Positions 46,887-54,806 of a DNA stretch of 64,000 bases are shown piece by piece. This stretch comes from DUZB01 sp963747555 (lineage in GTDB: Bacteria > Desulfobacterota > DSM-4660 > Desulfatiglandales > Desulfatiglandaceae): the NCBI GenBank assembly GCA_963747555.1, contig CAVVFZ010000008.1, positions 46,658-110,657 on the forward strand, given 5' to 3'. A program made the translations under genes and the position numbers. The notes under the pieces were generated by a model. That model ran no database searches and was not told where the DNA came from. It worked only from the letters and a program-made list of their open reading frames with translations. Within the stretch, counting starts at the first letter, position 1. Every line of letters starts with the position of its first letter.

Positions 46887-47255
46887 ATGAGTTCTGTAAG
46901 TAAGGCAGAGAGAAGGTTAAGAAGGCAGAGCAGGGTCAGAAAGAAGATACGGGGAAGCTCGGAAATGCCTCGCCTTTGTGTCTCCAGAAGTAATAAGCAC
47001 GTGTATGCGCAGATCATAGATGATACAGTGGGGGGCACCCTTGTTGAGGCGTCTTCCTTATCGAAGGATTTTCATTCGGAACCCGGGGTCCAGGGCGGGA
47101 ACATAAAAGGAGCGGCCTTGGTGGGTGGCGCGATTGCCAAGCGGGCTCTTGAAAAGGGAATCAAAAAAGTAGTCTTTGACCGCAATGGCTTTTTGTACCA
47201 TGGCCGGGTGAAAGCGCTCTCCGAGGCGGCACGGGCGGCAGGGCTCGAATTTTGA
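46887..47255 (+). CDS. rplR: 50S ribosomal protein L18
   Basis: L18 of 122 aa, 5S rRNA-binding. It has a basic N-terminal tail (RRLRRQSRVRKKIRGSSEMP) and FDRNGFLYHGRVKALSEAAR near the end. Confidence 0.97.
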   Translation: MSSVSKAERRLRRQSRVRKKIRGSSEMPRLCVSRSNKHVYAQIIDDTVGGTLVEASSLSKDFHSEPGVQGGNIKGAALVGGAIAKRALEKGIKKVVFDRNGFLYHGRVKALSEAARAAGLEF

Positions 47256-47361
47256 CAGGGGCCGTGCGGGGTTGGGTCTTTGTTCAGCTTGTATTCGGCG
47301 GATACTCTAAAAGAAGAATATGCTGATTATACCAACATTTTGATAGATAGGGAGAATTCCA

Positions 47362-47859
47362 TTGTTTCAAGGAGAGGACGAAGTCCAATTAATCGAGAAG
47401 GTTGTTCACATCAACCGGGTTGCAAAGGTTGTAAAGGGCGGTCGACGTTTTAGTTTCAGCGCCATTGTTGTTGTCGGCGATGGAAAGGGAATGCTCGGGA
47501 GTGGGCTTGGAAAGGCGAACCAGGTTCCCGAAGCCATTCGTAAAGGGATAGAGAAGGCCAAAAGAGATATGTTCCATGTAAAGCTTTTGGATGGAACCGT
47601 CCCCTATGAGGTTGTGGGAAAATGGGGAGCCGGTCGAGTTCTGTTAAAGCCCGCTGGGCCTGGTACGGGATTGATTGCGGGCGGGGCAGTGAGGGCCGTT
47701 CTTGAGGCTGTTGGCATTCAGAACATACTGACAAAGTGTCTGGGATCTCACAACCCGCACAATATCGTCAGAGCAACCATTATGGGCTTGCGGGATCTGC
47801 GAAGTCCAATGGAAATGGCTGCGCGTCGAGGAATACCATTAGAGGAAATGAATGCTTAA
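47362..47859 (+). CDS. rpsE: 30S ribosomal protein S5
   Basis: S5 of 165 aa, fidelity protein. It has KVVKGGRRFSFSAIVVVGDG and GTGLIAGGAVRAVLEAVGI. Start is TTG 47362 (MFQGEDEVQLIEKVVHINR). rplR is 106 nt upstream, a longer gap than elsewhere in the operon. Confidence 0.97.
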   Translation: MFQGEDEVQLIEKVVHINRVAKVVKGGRRFSFSAIVVVGDGKGMLGSGLGKANQVPEAIRKGIEKAKRDMFHVKLLDGTVPYEVVGKWGAGRVLLKPAGPGTGLIAGGAVRAVLEAVGIQNILTKCLGSHNPHNIVRATIMGLRDLRSPMEMAARRGIPLEEMNA

Positions 47860-47949
47860 TGGCCCTTGGGGCAAAGCCTGGGACCGTTTGGGGCGCTGCA
47901 CCGAACCAAAGAGAAGTGTGGGGCAGGTAGAAGATAGAGGACAGCTGAA

Positions 47950-48126
47950 ATGCCAGAGAAAATACGAGTAACGCTTGAAAAAAGCGGGATAGGAAGAAAC
48001 AAGAAAATTAGGGACACGTTGCGGGGGTTGGGGTTGACGCGTCTGCACAAGGTCGTCGAACTTAATAACACATCGGCCGTAAGAGGTATGATTAACAAGG
48101 TTTCTTTCCTGGTTAAGATCGGTTGA
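47950..48126 (+). CDS. rpmD: 50S ribosomal protein L30
   Basis: L30 of 58 aa: MPEKIRVTLEKSGIGRNKKI, then TLRGLGLTRLHKVVELNNT and a final RGMINKVSFLVKIG. All family positions are present, so this short gene is secure. Confidence 0.95.
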   Translation: MPEKIRVTLEKSGIGRNKKIRDTLRGLGLTRLHKVVELNNTSAVRGMINKVSFLVKIG

Positions 48127-48142
48127 TATACGGGGATATAGA

Positions 48143-48583
48143 ATGAGAATTCATGATCTTTCGCCCGCTGAGGGTTCCAGAAAAACGAGAAAAAGAGTAG
48201 GTAGAGGGCCTGGCTCAGGTCACGGTAAGACGGCGTGCCGTGGGCATAAAGGCCAGAAATCGCGTTCCGGGGGTGGGGTTCGCCCGGGGTTTGAGGGTGG
48301 ACAGATGCCGATTCACCGGCGACTGCCAAAACGTGGGTTCACAAATCTGTTCAAAAAGGAATACTTTTTGGTGAACCTGGGCGACCTGGAGAATTTCGAG
48401 GAAAACAAGGTTATTGACAGGGAAGCGCTTCACGCGGCAGGATTGATCAAGAAGAGCACGGGTGAAGTCAAACTTCTTGGCGGGGGAGAAATATCGAGTC
48501 CCGTTGTAATTAGGGTCGATAAGGTCAGTCGGTCTGCGCGGCAGAAGATCGAGGCGGCAGGTGGAAAGGTAGAAATCGTTTAG
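48143..48583 (+). CDS. rplO: 50S ribosomal protein L15
   Basis: L15 of 146 aa: MRIHDLSPAEGSRKTRKRVG, GPGSGHGKTACRGHKGQKSR and the C-terminal globular VDKVSRSARQKIEAAGGKVE. 17 nt after rpmD and 63 nt before secY. Confidence 0.98.
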   Translation: MRIHDLSPAEGSRKTRKRVGRGPGSGHGKTACRGHKGQKSRSGGGVRPGFEGGQMPIHRRLPKRGFTNLFKKEYFLVNLGDLENFEENKVIDREALHAAGLIKKSTGEVKLLGGGEISSPVVIRVDKVSRSARQKIEAAGGKVEIV

Positions 48584-48645
48584 GCAATCAATCGGTGAGA
48601 TCTTTCGTTCTCCCCGATTGGTTTACTGTTCTGTGAGAAAAGGCT

Positions 48646-49959
48646 ATGATTGGTGGATTCCAAAACATTTCGAAAATTCCTGAGCTGAAAAAGAAGATAT
48701 TCTTTACGCTTCTGATGCTTGCGGTTTACCGACTGGGTTGCCATATCCCGACTCCGGGGATTGATGGTGCGGCGCTTTCTGCTTTTTTCAGTTCTAAACA
48801 GGGGACTCTTTTTGGACTGTTCGACATGTTTTCCGGGGGAGCACTGAAGCAGATGTCCGTGATGGCGCTCGGCATCATGCCCTACATCAGCGCTTCGATT
48901 ATTCTGGAACTTATGACGGTCGTGGTACCCTACTTGGAAAAGCTAAAAAAGGAAGGGGATCAAGGCAGAAAGAAAATAACGCAATATACTCGATACGGGA
49001 CTGTGATACTCAGCATGGTGCAGGGTTTTGGAATTGCCGTGGGCCTCGAGAATATGTCAAGCCCCGGCGGGGTTCTGATCGTACCTGTTGGAGGCTGGGG
49101 GTTCAGGCTTCTCACGGTGATCACCTTGACCGCTGGAACGGCCTTTCTCATGTGGGTGGGGGAGCAGATCACAGAGAGGGGAATTGGTAACGGAATTTCA
49201 TTGATTATTTATGCGGGTATTGTGGCGGGATTCCCCGTTGCGGTGGCCAACAGTTTCCGATTGATGGGCACAGGCGAAATTACTCCCTTTTTCATGATTC
49301 TTCTGGTAGCGGTCATGATTGCCGTAGTTGGAGCGATCGTTTTTGTTGAAAGGGGACAGAGAAGGATACCCGTTCAATATGCCAAGAGGGTCGTCGGTAG
49401 GAAGATGTATGGCGGTCAGAGTACCCATCTGCCGTTGAAGGTGAATACGGCCGGGGTTATTCCTCCGATCTTTGCGTCATCCATTATCATGTTTCCCGCA
49501 ACCATCGCGAATTTTATGAGTGTGGACAAATTCCCATGGCTGCAGCAAGTGGTCAATATGCTTTCGCCGGGGCATATTGTTTATACGCTGATCTATGTGG
49601 GTTTTATTTTCTTTTTCTGCTACTTTTATACGGCGGTGCATTTCAATCCGGTGGATGTGGCGGACAATATGAAAAAGTCAGGTGGCTTCATTCCGGGAAT
49701 ACGTCCTGGAAGGAATACGGCGGAATATATTGACAGGGTTCTTACAAGACTTACGTTCTCAGGGGCTATTTATGTTTCCGCGGTGTGTGTTCTGCCCAAT
49801 ATACTCATCTATAATCTTCACGTCCCTTTCTATTTTGGGGGCACTGCGCTGTTAATTGTTGTCGGAGTCGCAATGGATACTACAAACCAGATCGAATCTC
49901 ATATGTTGACAAGGCACTATGAGGGTTTTATGAAAAAAGGATTTGGGAAAAGTAGATAG
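48646..49959 (+). CDS. secY: Preprotein translocase subunit SecY
   Basis: SecY of 437 aa, the channel of the Sec translocon. Ten membrane segments are visible from the hydropathy of the sequence. The plug region has GLFDMFSGGALKQMSVMALG, and the cytoplasmic SecA/ribosome loop has the basic RRIPVQYAKRVVGRKMYGG. It shares its last base with an open frame leading to infA; adk and map, which often follow, are absent. Confidence 0.98.
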   Translation: MIGGFQNISKIPELKKKIFFTLLMLAVYRLGCHIPTPGIDGAALSAFFSSKQGTLFGLFDMFSGGALKQMSVMALGIMPYISASIILELMTVVVPYLEKLKKEGDQGRKKITQYTRYGTVILSMVQGFGIAVGLENMSSPGGVLIVPVGGWGFRLLTVITLTAGTAFLMWVGEQITERGIGNGISLIIYAGIVAGFPVAVANSFRLMGTGEITPFFMILLVAVMIAVVGAIVFVERGQRRIPVQYAKRVVGRKMYGGQSTHLPLKVNTAGVIPPIFASSIIMFPATIANFMSVDKFPWLQQVVNMLSPGHIVYTLIYVGFIFFFCYFYTAVHFNPVDVADNMKKSGGFIPGIRPGRNTAEYIDRVLTRLTFSGAIYVSAVCVLPNILIYNLHVPFYFGGTALLIVVGVAMDTTNQIESHMLTRHYEGFMKKGFGKSR

Positions 49960-50048
49960 TGCAGGGGATAAACGAAACGAATATCGCCCGAAATGATTCG
50001 TTTGATGTTGCGCCTTTATCGTTGCCGAAAGATTCTAGAGAAAAAGCA

Positions 50049-50270
50049 ATGGCCAAAGAAGAAGCCCTTGAAGTGCAGGGGGTGGTCATAGAGACCTTAC
50101 CAAATGCGATGTTCAGGGTTGAACTTAAGAACGGTCATCGTGTTTTGGGGCATATCTCGGGAAAAATGAGAAAAAATTTCATCAGAATTCTTCCCGGAGA
50201 TACCGTTGTTGTAGAACTGTCTCCCTATGATGTTAGCAAGGGCAGGATAATCTATAGAGGGGAAAAATAG
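50049..50270 (+). CDS. infA: Translation initiation factor IF-1
   Basis: IF-1 of 73 aa, an OB-fold that blocks the A site during initiation. It starts MAKEEALEVQGVVIETLPNA at 50049, the canonical N-terminus. The frame stays open upstream to 49959, but those 30 residues have no family support. The ribosome site is weak (AGAGAAAAAGC). Confidence 0.95.
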   Translation: MAKEEALEVQGVVIETLPNAMFRVELKNGHRVLGHISGKMRKNFIRILPGDTVVVELSPYDVSKGRIIYRGEK

Positions 50271-50324
50271 GAGAAGTATTCGGGGAACCGGATATTTGTC
50301 CAAGGCGTGGAGGCCTTTTCAGCC

Positions 50325-50438
50325 ATGAAAGTGAGACCATCAGTAAAAAAAATTTGTAAGAACTGCAAAATTATCAGGCGAAATGGTATTGTAAGGGTTA
50401 TTTGTGAAAATCCACGGCATAAGCAGCGCCAGGGATAA
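50325..50438 (+). CDS. rpmJ: 50S ribosomal protein L36
   Basis: L36 of 37 aa: MKVRPSVKKICKNCKIIRRN then VRVICENPRHKQRQG. The C-x2-C-x12-C-x4-H zinc site marks the C+ form. It lies between infA and rpsM, its usual place. Confidence 0.95.
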   Translation: MKVRPSVKKICKNCKIIRRNGIVRVICENPRHKQRQG

Positions 50439-50548
50439 TCCTTCAATGGCATAGTGCTTGTTGTTTTTGGATCAACCCATAAATTACCGCAAGACAGGGA
50501 CGTTGGTTCGCAGAGCGTTGTTAACTTTAAGAGAAGAGGAGTCAGAGA

Positions 50549-50920
50549 TTGGCAAGAATCGCCGGAGTTGATTTACCAAGAGCTAAAAGAATCGAGATTG
50601 CTCTTACTTATATCTACGGAATAGGGAGAAGCACTTCACAAAAGATTCTTCTGGAAGCAGGGATAGACTTTAATCTGTCGTCGGATGATCTGGCCGCGGA
50701 ACAGATCGCGGCAATTAGAAAGATTTTGGACGAAAAGCATAAGGTTGAAGGGGATCTTAGACGCGACGTCTCCATGAATATTAAGCGGCTAATGGATCTG
50801 GGCGTCTATCGCGGGCTCCGGCACAGGAGGGGGCTCCCTGTCAGAGGACAGAGAACCAGTACTAATGCGAGGACAAGAAAAGGTCCTCGACGCGCGGTGA
50901 TGGGAAAGAGAAAAAAATAG
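50549..50920 (+). CDS. rpsM: 30S ribosomal protein S13
   Basis: S13 of 123 aa, at the head of the 30S subunit. It starts at TTG 50549 after AGAGAAGAGGAG (MARIAGVDLPRAKRIEIALT) and ends with RGLPVRGQRTSTNARTRKG. Confidence 0.97.
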   Translation: MARIAGVDLPRAKRIEIALTYIYGIGRSTSQKILLEAGIDFNLSSDDLAAEQIAAIRKILDEKHKVEGDLRRDVSMNIKRLMDLGVYRGLRHRRGLPVRGQRTSTNARTRKGPRRAVMGKRKK

Positions 50921-50936
50921 AACCTGAGGAACGATA

Positions 50937-51332
50937 ATGGCAAAAACAGCAAAAAGAAAAGGCAAAACCCGGAAAGAGAAGAAAAATGTGCCATCCGGTA
51001 TTATCCACATTCAGTCTACCTTCAACAATACCATTGTTACGATTACGGATTTGTCTGGTAATGTGATTGCCCAATCAAGCGCAGGGCGGGGCGGCATCAA
51101 AGGATCCAGGAAAAGCACTCCTTTTGCAGGACAGATTGCAGGGAAGGACGCCTTGAAAAAGGCTATGGAACACGGTATGAGGGTTGCGGAGGTTCGTGTT
51201 AAGGGACCAGGTGTGGGACGAGAAGCCGCTTTGAGATCGCTTCAGGTGGATGGGTTTACAGTGACTGTTATAAGGGATGTTACGCCTATACCGCACAATG
51301 GATGCAGGCCTCCGAAAAGGAGACGAGTGTGA
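50937..51332 (+). CDS. rpsK: 30S ribosomal protein S11
   Basis: S11 of 131 aa: basic N-terminus, then HIQSTFNNTIVTITDLSGNV and the C-terminal DVTPIPHNGCRPPKRRRV. Confidence 0.98.
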   Translation: MAKTAKRKGKTRKEKKNVPSGIIHIQSTFNNTIVTITDLSGNVIAQSSAGRGGIKGSRKSTPFAGQIAGKDALKKAMEHGMRVAEVRVKGPGVGREAALRSLQVDGFTVTVIRDVTPIPHNGCRPPKRRRV

Positions 51333-51407
51333 TCATCTGAGGTAAGACGGAAGTCTTATTCCTGATGGGTGCAATTACTATATTTTAAAGAGACAGGAGA
51401 GGCTGAT

Positions 51408-52037
51408 TTGGCCAGATATACTGATTCATCATGCAGGCTGTGCAGACGAGAAAACCTGAAATTGTTTTTGAAAGGGGATCGCTGTTACGGAGATAAATGC
51501 GCGTTTGAGCGAAGATCTTATGCGCCCGGACAACATGGTCAAAGGCGTGCGGGCAAACTGTCTGATTATGGTGTCCAGCTCAGGGAAAAGCAAAAAGTAA
51601 AAAGAATTTATGGAGTGCTTGAAAAGCAGTTCAGAGGTTATTATTACAGGGCTGAGAGAAAAAAGGGAATTACAGGCATAAACTTGTTGCTGTTTTTGGA
51701 ATCGCGTTTTGATAACGTGGTGTACAGGATGGGTTTTGCATCATCCCGAACGCAATCGAGACAGTTAATTCGGCATAACCATTTTTTGGTGAATGACAAG
51801 AAAGTGAATATTCCTTCTTTCCAGATCAAGCCTGGGGATGTTGTTAAGGCGAAAGAAAAGAGTGAAAAGATTCCCCAGATTGTAGAAGCAAAGGAAACGG
51901 TTGTCAGAAGAGGTATACCGGATTGGATTGAAGTGGACAAGGAAAAATTTTTGGGTACGTTTAAAGCTCTGCCGAACAGAGAAGCCCTTACTATGCCAAT
52001 CCAGGAACAGCTGATTGTTGAATTGTATTCCAAATAA
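51408..52037 (+). CDS. rpsD: 30S ribosomal protein S4 (zinc form)
   Basis: S4 of 209 aa, a primary 16S binder and often a translational repressor of the alpha operon. It starts at TTG 51408 after GGAGAGG (MARYTDSSCRLCRRENLKL). Cysteines CRLC and RCYGDKC give the zinc-binding N-terminal form. The S4 RNA-binding domain follows (LESRFDNVVYRMGFASSRTQ). Confidence 0.97.
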   Translation: MARYTDSSCRLCRRENLKLFLKGDRCYGDKCAFERRSYAPGQHGQRRAGKLSDYGVQLREKQKVKRIYGVLEKQFRGYYYRAERKKGITGINLLLFLESRFDNVVYRMGFASSRTQSRQLIRHNHFLVNDKKVNIPSFQIKPGDVVKAKEKSEKIPQIVEAKETVVRRGIPDWIEVDKEKFLGTFKALPNREALTMPIQEQLIVELYSK

Positions 52038-52117
52038 GGCTATCTGGGCCAGGGTATGCAGGTAGGCCCTGAGGATTTGTCAATGGGAAAACCTATATGG
52101 AACAGGGGGAGCTTTTT

Positions 52118-53281
52118 TTGGTAGATCTAAAAAGCAGAAATTGGCGGGAGTTGATCAAACCGAAGCGTATTGAGTTAGACCAGAAGAGTTACACAGGGTC
52201 TTACGGGAAATTCGAATGTGAACCTCTTGAGAGGGGATTCGGCATTACCATAGGCAATTCCCTGCGACGCATCCTCCTTTCTTCTCTGCAGGGTTCGGCA
52301 ATTGTTTCTGTGAAATGTGATGGAGTACTTCATGAGTTCTCCACCATTCCCGGCGTTTTAGAGGATATGACAGATATCGTGCTGAATCTGAAGGAGGTGC
52401 GACTTAAACTTATTGATGCGGAAGAGGCTGTTGTTCATCTGAAAAAGCAAGGCCAGGGGGAAGTTACAGCGGGTGATATCGAGAGCGATGGATCGGTGGA
52501 AATTCTGAACCCGGAACAGCATATCGCAACCTTGAATGAAGAGGGGAAATTAGATTTAGAGATGGTTGTGAGGGTTGGGAAAGGTTACAGCCCGGCTGAG
52601 AGGAACAAGACCGCGGATATGGCCATTGGCGTGATTGCCATTGATGCGGCATTTTCTTGTATCCAACGGGTAAATTACCGAGTTACCAATGCAAGGGTTG
52701 GACAGATTACTGATTATGATAAGTTAACGCTTGAGGTGTGGACCGACGGGAGCGTTACTCCGGAAGATGCGCTGGCTTTCGCTGCAAAGATATTGAAGGA
52801 GCAGATGAATCCTTTTATTAACTTCGAGGAGGAGCCCGAGCCTGAGGAAGAAGAGGAAGAGGAAGAAAAGGAAAAGCTTAACGATAATCTTTTCAGGCCT
52901 GTATCTGAGCTGGAATTGTCGGTGCGATCGGCCAACTGTCTTCAAAACGCTAAGATTTCGCTGATTGGTGAGCTTGTTCAAAAGACGGAAAGCGAAATGC
53001 TTAAAACCAAGAATTTTGGTAGAAAATCGCTGAATGAAATCAAGGCCATTCTTGAGGAAATGGGGCTTTCTCTCGGAATGAAGCTCAATAAGTTTCCCGT
53101 TGTGCATGACATGCAAGAAGGGGAAGAAGAAAATGAAACCTACGATGAGTATTTTCCCCAGGATGGCGATGAAGAGGACGTGATTGAAGGCGATGAGGAA
53201 AACGATGAAGAAATGGCCGAGGAACTAAATACGGAGCAGGAAGAAGATTTTGATTCCAAAGATGGTCAGGAAAGAGGGTAA
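52118..53281 (+). CDS. rpoA: DNA-directed RNA polymerase subunit alpha with acidic linker and tail
   Basis: Alpha subunit, 387 aa from TTG 52118 (GGGGGAG seven bases upstream) or 394 aa from ATG 52097. The N-terminal domain has NWRELIKPKRIELDQKSY and RGFGITIGNSLRRILLSSLQ for dimerisation and beta contact. The C-terminal domain is intact (LELSVRSANCLQNAKI and TKNFGRKSLNEIKAILEEMG) and should bind UP elements. Two features are unusual: an almost purely acidic linker (EEEPEPEEEEEEEEKEK) between the domains, and about 55 extra residues after the CTD that are rich in Glu and Asp (from MQEGEEENETYDEYF to the end). Most alpha subunits are 310-345 aa. Confidence 0.96.
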   Translation: MVDLKSRNWRELIKPKRIELDQKSYTGSYGKFECEPLERGFGITIGNSLRRILLSSLQGSAIVSVKCDGVLHEFSTIPGVLEDMTDIVLNLKEVRLKLIDAEEAVVHLKKQGQGEVTAGDIESDGSVEILNPEQHIATLNEEGKLDLEMVVRVGKGYSPAERNKTADMAIGVIAIDAAFSCIQRVNYRVTNARVGQITDYDKLTLEVWTDGSVTPEDALAFAAKILKEQMNPFINFEEEPEPEEEEEEEEKEKLNDNLFRPVSELELSVRSANCLQNAKISLIGELVQKTESEMLKTKNFGRKSLNEIKAILEEMGLSLGMKLNKFPVVHDMQEGEEENETYDEYFPQDGDEEDVIEGDEENDEEMAEELNTEQEEDFDSKDGQERG

Positions 53282-53286
53282 GGCAA

Positions 53287-53658
53287 ATGAGGCACAGAAA
53301 GGCAGGAAAACAGTTAAGTCGGAATACAAGCCACAGAAGGGCGATGCTCAGAAATATGGTAACATCTTTTCTCAAGCATGAGCAGATAGAAACTACCGAC
53401 GCCAAGGCAAAGGTAATGAGACCGATCGCCGAAAAGATGATTACCCTTGCAAAGCGGGGAGATCTTCATGCAAGACGACTTGCGATTTCTTATTTGCAGG
53501 ATAAAGAGGTCGCACATAAATTATTCGATCAGATTGGGAGTCGTTTGACCTCCAGGCCGGGAGGGTATGTGAGGATTGTCAAGAAAGGCGTCCGAAAAGG
53601 TGATGGAGCGCCGGTCTCTATTGTACAGTTGGTTGTTGGAGAAACCGGAGGAAAATAG
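53287..53658 (+). CDS. rplQ: 50S ribosomal protein L17
   Basis: L17 of 123 aa: MRHRKAGKQLSRNTSHRRAM and RPGGYVRIVKKGVRKGDGAP. Last gene of the alpha operon, 5 nt after rpoA. Confidence 0.98.
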   Translation: MRHRKAGKQLSRNTSHRRAMLRNMVTSFLKHEQIETTDAKAKVMRPIAEKMITLAKRGDLHARRLAISYLQDKEVAHKLFDQIGSRLTSRPGGYVRIVKKGVRKGDGAPVSIVQLVVGETGGK

Positions 53659-53691
53659 AGGAGACTCCTCCTTCTTGTGGTACTTTTTATC

Positions 53692-53720
53692 TTGCATCGG
53701 CAGGCATTAGGCTGTATGAT
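53692..53720 (+). promoter_or_regulatory. Candidate pyrBC promoter
   Basis: TTGCAT (53692-53697), 17-nt spacer, TATGAT (53715-53720). It lies upstream of the terminator at 53812, so a transcript from here must pass that terminator to reach pyrB. Confidence 0.5.
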
Positions 53721-53783
53721 TTAAAAAATATAGAATGGTAGAGGCGGTTAAAAACTATTAATTATCAAGCTGATGGTTAGCTT

Positions 53784-53834
53784 ATGATTGCGCATATAGG
53801 CAACAAAAAGAAACCCTCTTGTCAAAAGAATTGA
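53784..53834 (+). CDS. Putative pyr leader peptide, 16 residues
   Basis: A short open frame, MIAHIGNKKKPSCQKN, whose TGA stop lies within the right arm of the terminator hairpin. A ribosome that follows RNA polymerase closely to this stop would cover the hairpin, as in the pyrBI leader of E. coli. The ribosome site (GATGG) is weak, so expression is inferred from position. Confidence 0.4.
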   Translation: MIAHIGNKKKPSCQKN

Positions 53835-53850
53835 CAAGGGGTTTTTTTTT
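53812..53850 (+). terminator. Strong terminator/attenuator directly ahead of pyrB
   Basis: Stem CCCTCTTGTCAA with TTGACAAGGGG (one mismatch), a 5-nt loop and nine or more T. It ends only 15 nt before the pyrB start, with the pyrB ribosome site GGGGAGAG right after the T tract. It either ends the rplQ transcript, controls pyrB by attenuation, or both. Confidence 0.85.
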
Positions 53851-53864
53851 GGGGAGAGCTACCT

Positions 53865-54806
53865 TTGAAAACATTTGACCATAAAGACCTTTTGAGCATG
53901 GAGGACCTTTCCGTCCAAGATATCGACCTTATCCTGGATACGGCGGAATCATTTAAGGGTATATCAAGAAGAGATATTAAGAAGGTCCCTACTTTGCGGG
54001 GAAAAAGCGTTGTGAATTTTTTTTATGAACCCAGTACGCGAACGCGAACGTCCTTCGAAATTGCAGCGAAAAGGCTCAGTGCGGACACGTTTAGCCTTTC
54101 CGCCGCGGGAAGCAGTGTGGTGAAAGGGGAAACATTGCTGGATACGGCAAAAAATCTTCAGGCGATGAGGCCGGATGTTATTGTTATACGCCACTCTTCC
54201 AGCGGTGCGCCGCATCTTTTGGCAAAGGGCCTTGATGTAAGTGTGATCAATGCAGGAGATGGCATCAATGAACATCCCACGCAATCCCTGCTCGATCTGT
54301 ATACCATACGAGAAAGGAAAGGAAAGCTCGCGGAATTGGCGGTAACGATCATAGGGGATATCTCTCACAGCCGGGTGGCCAGATCGGACATTATCGGACT
54401 AACCAAAACCGGCGCCCGGGTAACGGTATGCGGCCCTCCCAGCATGATTCCGGCGGAGATCGAAAAAATGGGCGTGCAGGTGGTTTATGACCCGAGGGAA
54501 GCCGTAAAGGACAAGGACGTGATTATTTTGTTGCGCATTCAACTGGAAAGACAAAATAAGACTCTTTTCCCCAGCCTCAGGGAATATGCATCCTTTTTCG
54601 GATTCAATAAAGAGGTGATGAGGGGCGCGAGGCAGGATGTTATTATTATGCACCCAGGCCCTATGAACAGAGGCGTTGAGATTACTTCTGATGTGGCCGA
54701 TGGGCCTTGCTCAGTTATTCTCGACCAGGTTGAAAACGGAGTGGCCATAAGAATGGCGGTGTTGTATCTTTTGATTGGAGGTGCAAGGAGTGGTAACGTT
54801 CATTGA
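53865..54806 (+). CDS. pyrB: Aspartate carbamoyltransferase catalytic subunit
   Basis: PyrB condenses carbamoyl phosphate with aspartate, the first committed step of pyrimidine synthesis. The 313-residue protein has the carbamoyl phosphate motif FYEPSTRTRTSFE, the histidine site GINEHPTQSLLDLYT and the aspartate-binding region with LRIQLERQ. Translation starts at TTG 53865. No regulatory pyrI follows; the dihydroorotase gene overlaps its 3' end, the arrangement of pyrB-pyrC pairs in many bacteria. Confidence 0.97.
   Translation: MKTFDHKDLLSMEDLSVQDIDLILDTAESFKGISRRDIKKVPTLRGKSVVNFFYEPSTRTRTSFEIAAKRLSADTFSLSAAGSSVVKGETLLDTAKNLQAMRPDVIVIRHSSSGAPHLLAKGLDVSVINAGDGINEHPTQSLLDLYTIRERKGKLAELAVTIIGDISHSRVARSDIIGLTKTGARVTVCGPPSMIPAEIEKMGVQVVYDPREAVKDKDVIILLRIQLERQNKTLFPSLREYASFFGFNKEVMRGARQDVIIMHPGPMNRGVEITSDVADGPCSVILDQVENGVAIRMAVLYLLIGGARSGNVH

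Noticed and set aside
53660..53680. GAGGAGACTCCTCC as terminator of the alpha operon
   Set aside because: Stem of only 5-6 bp with no T tract; the hairpin at 53812 is far stronger.
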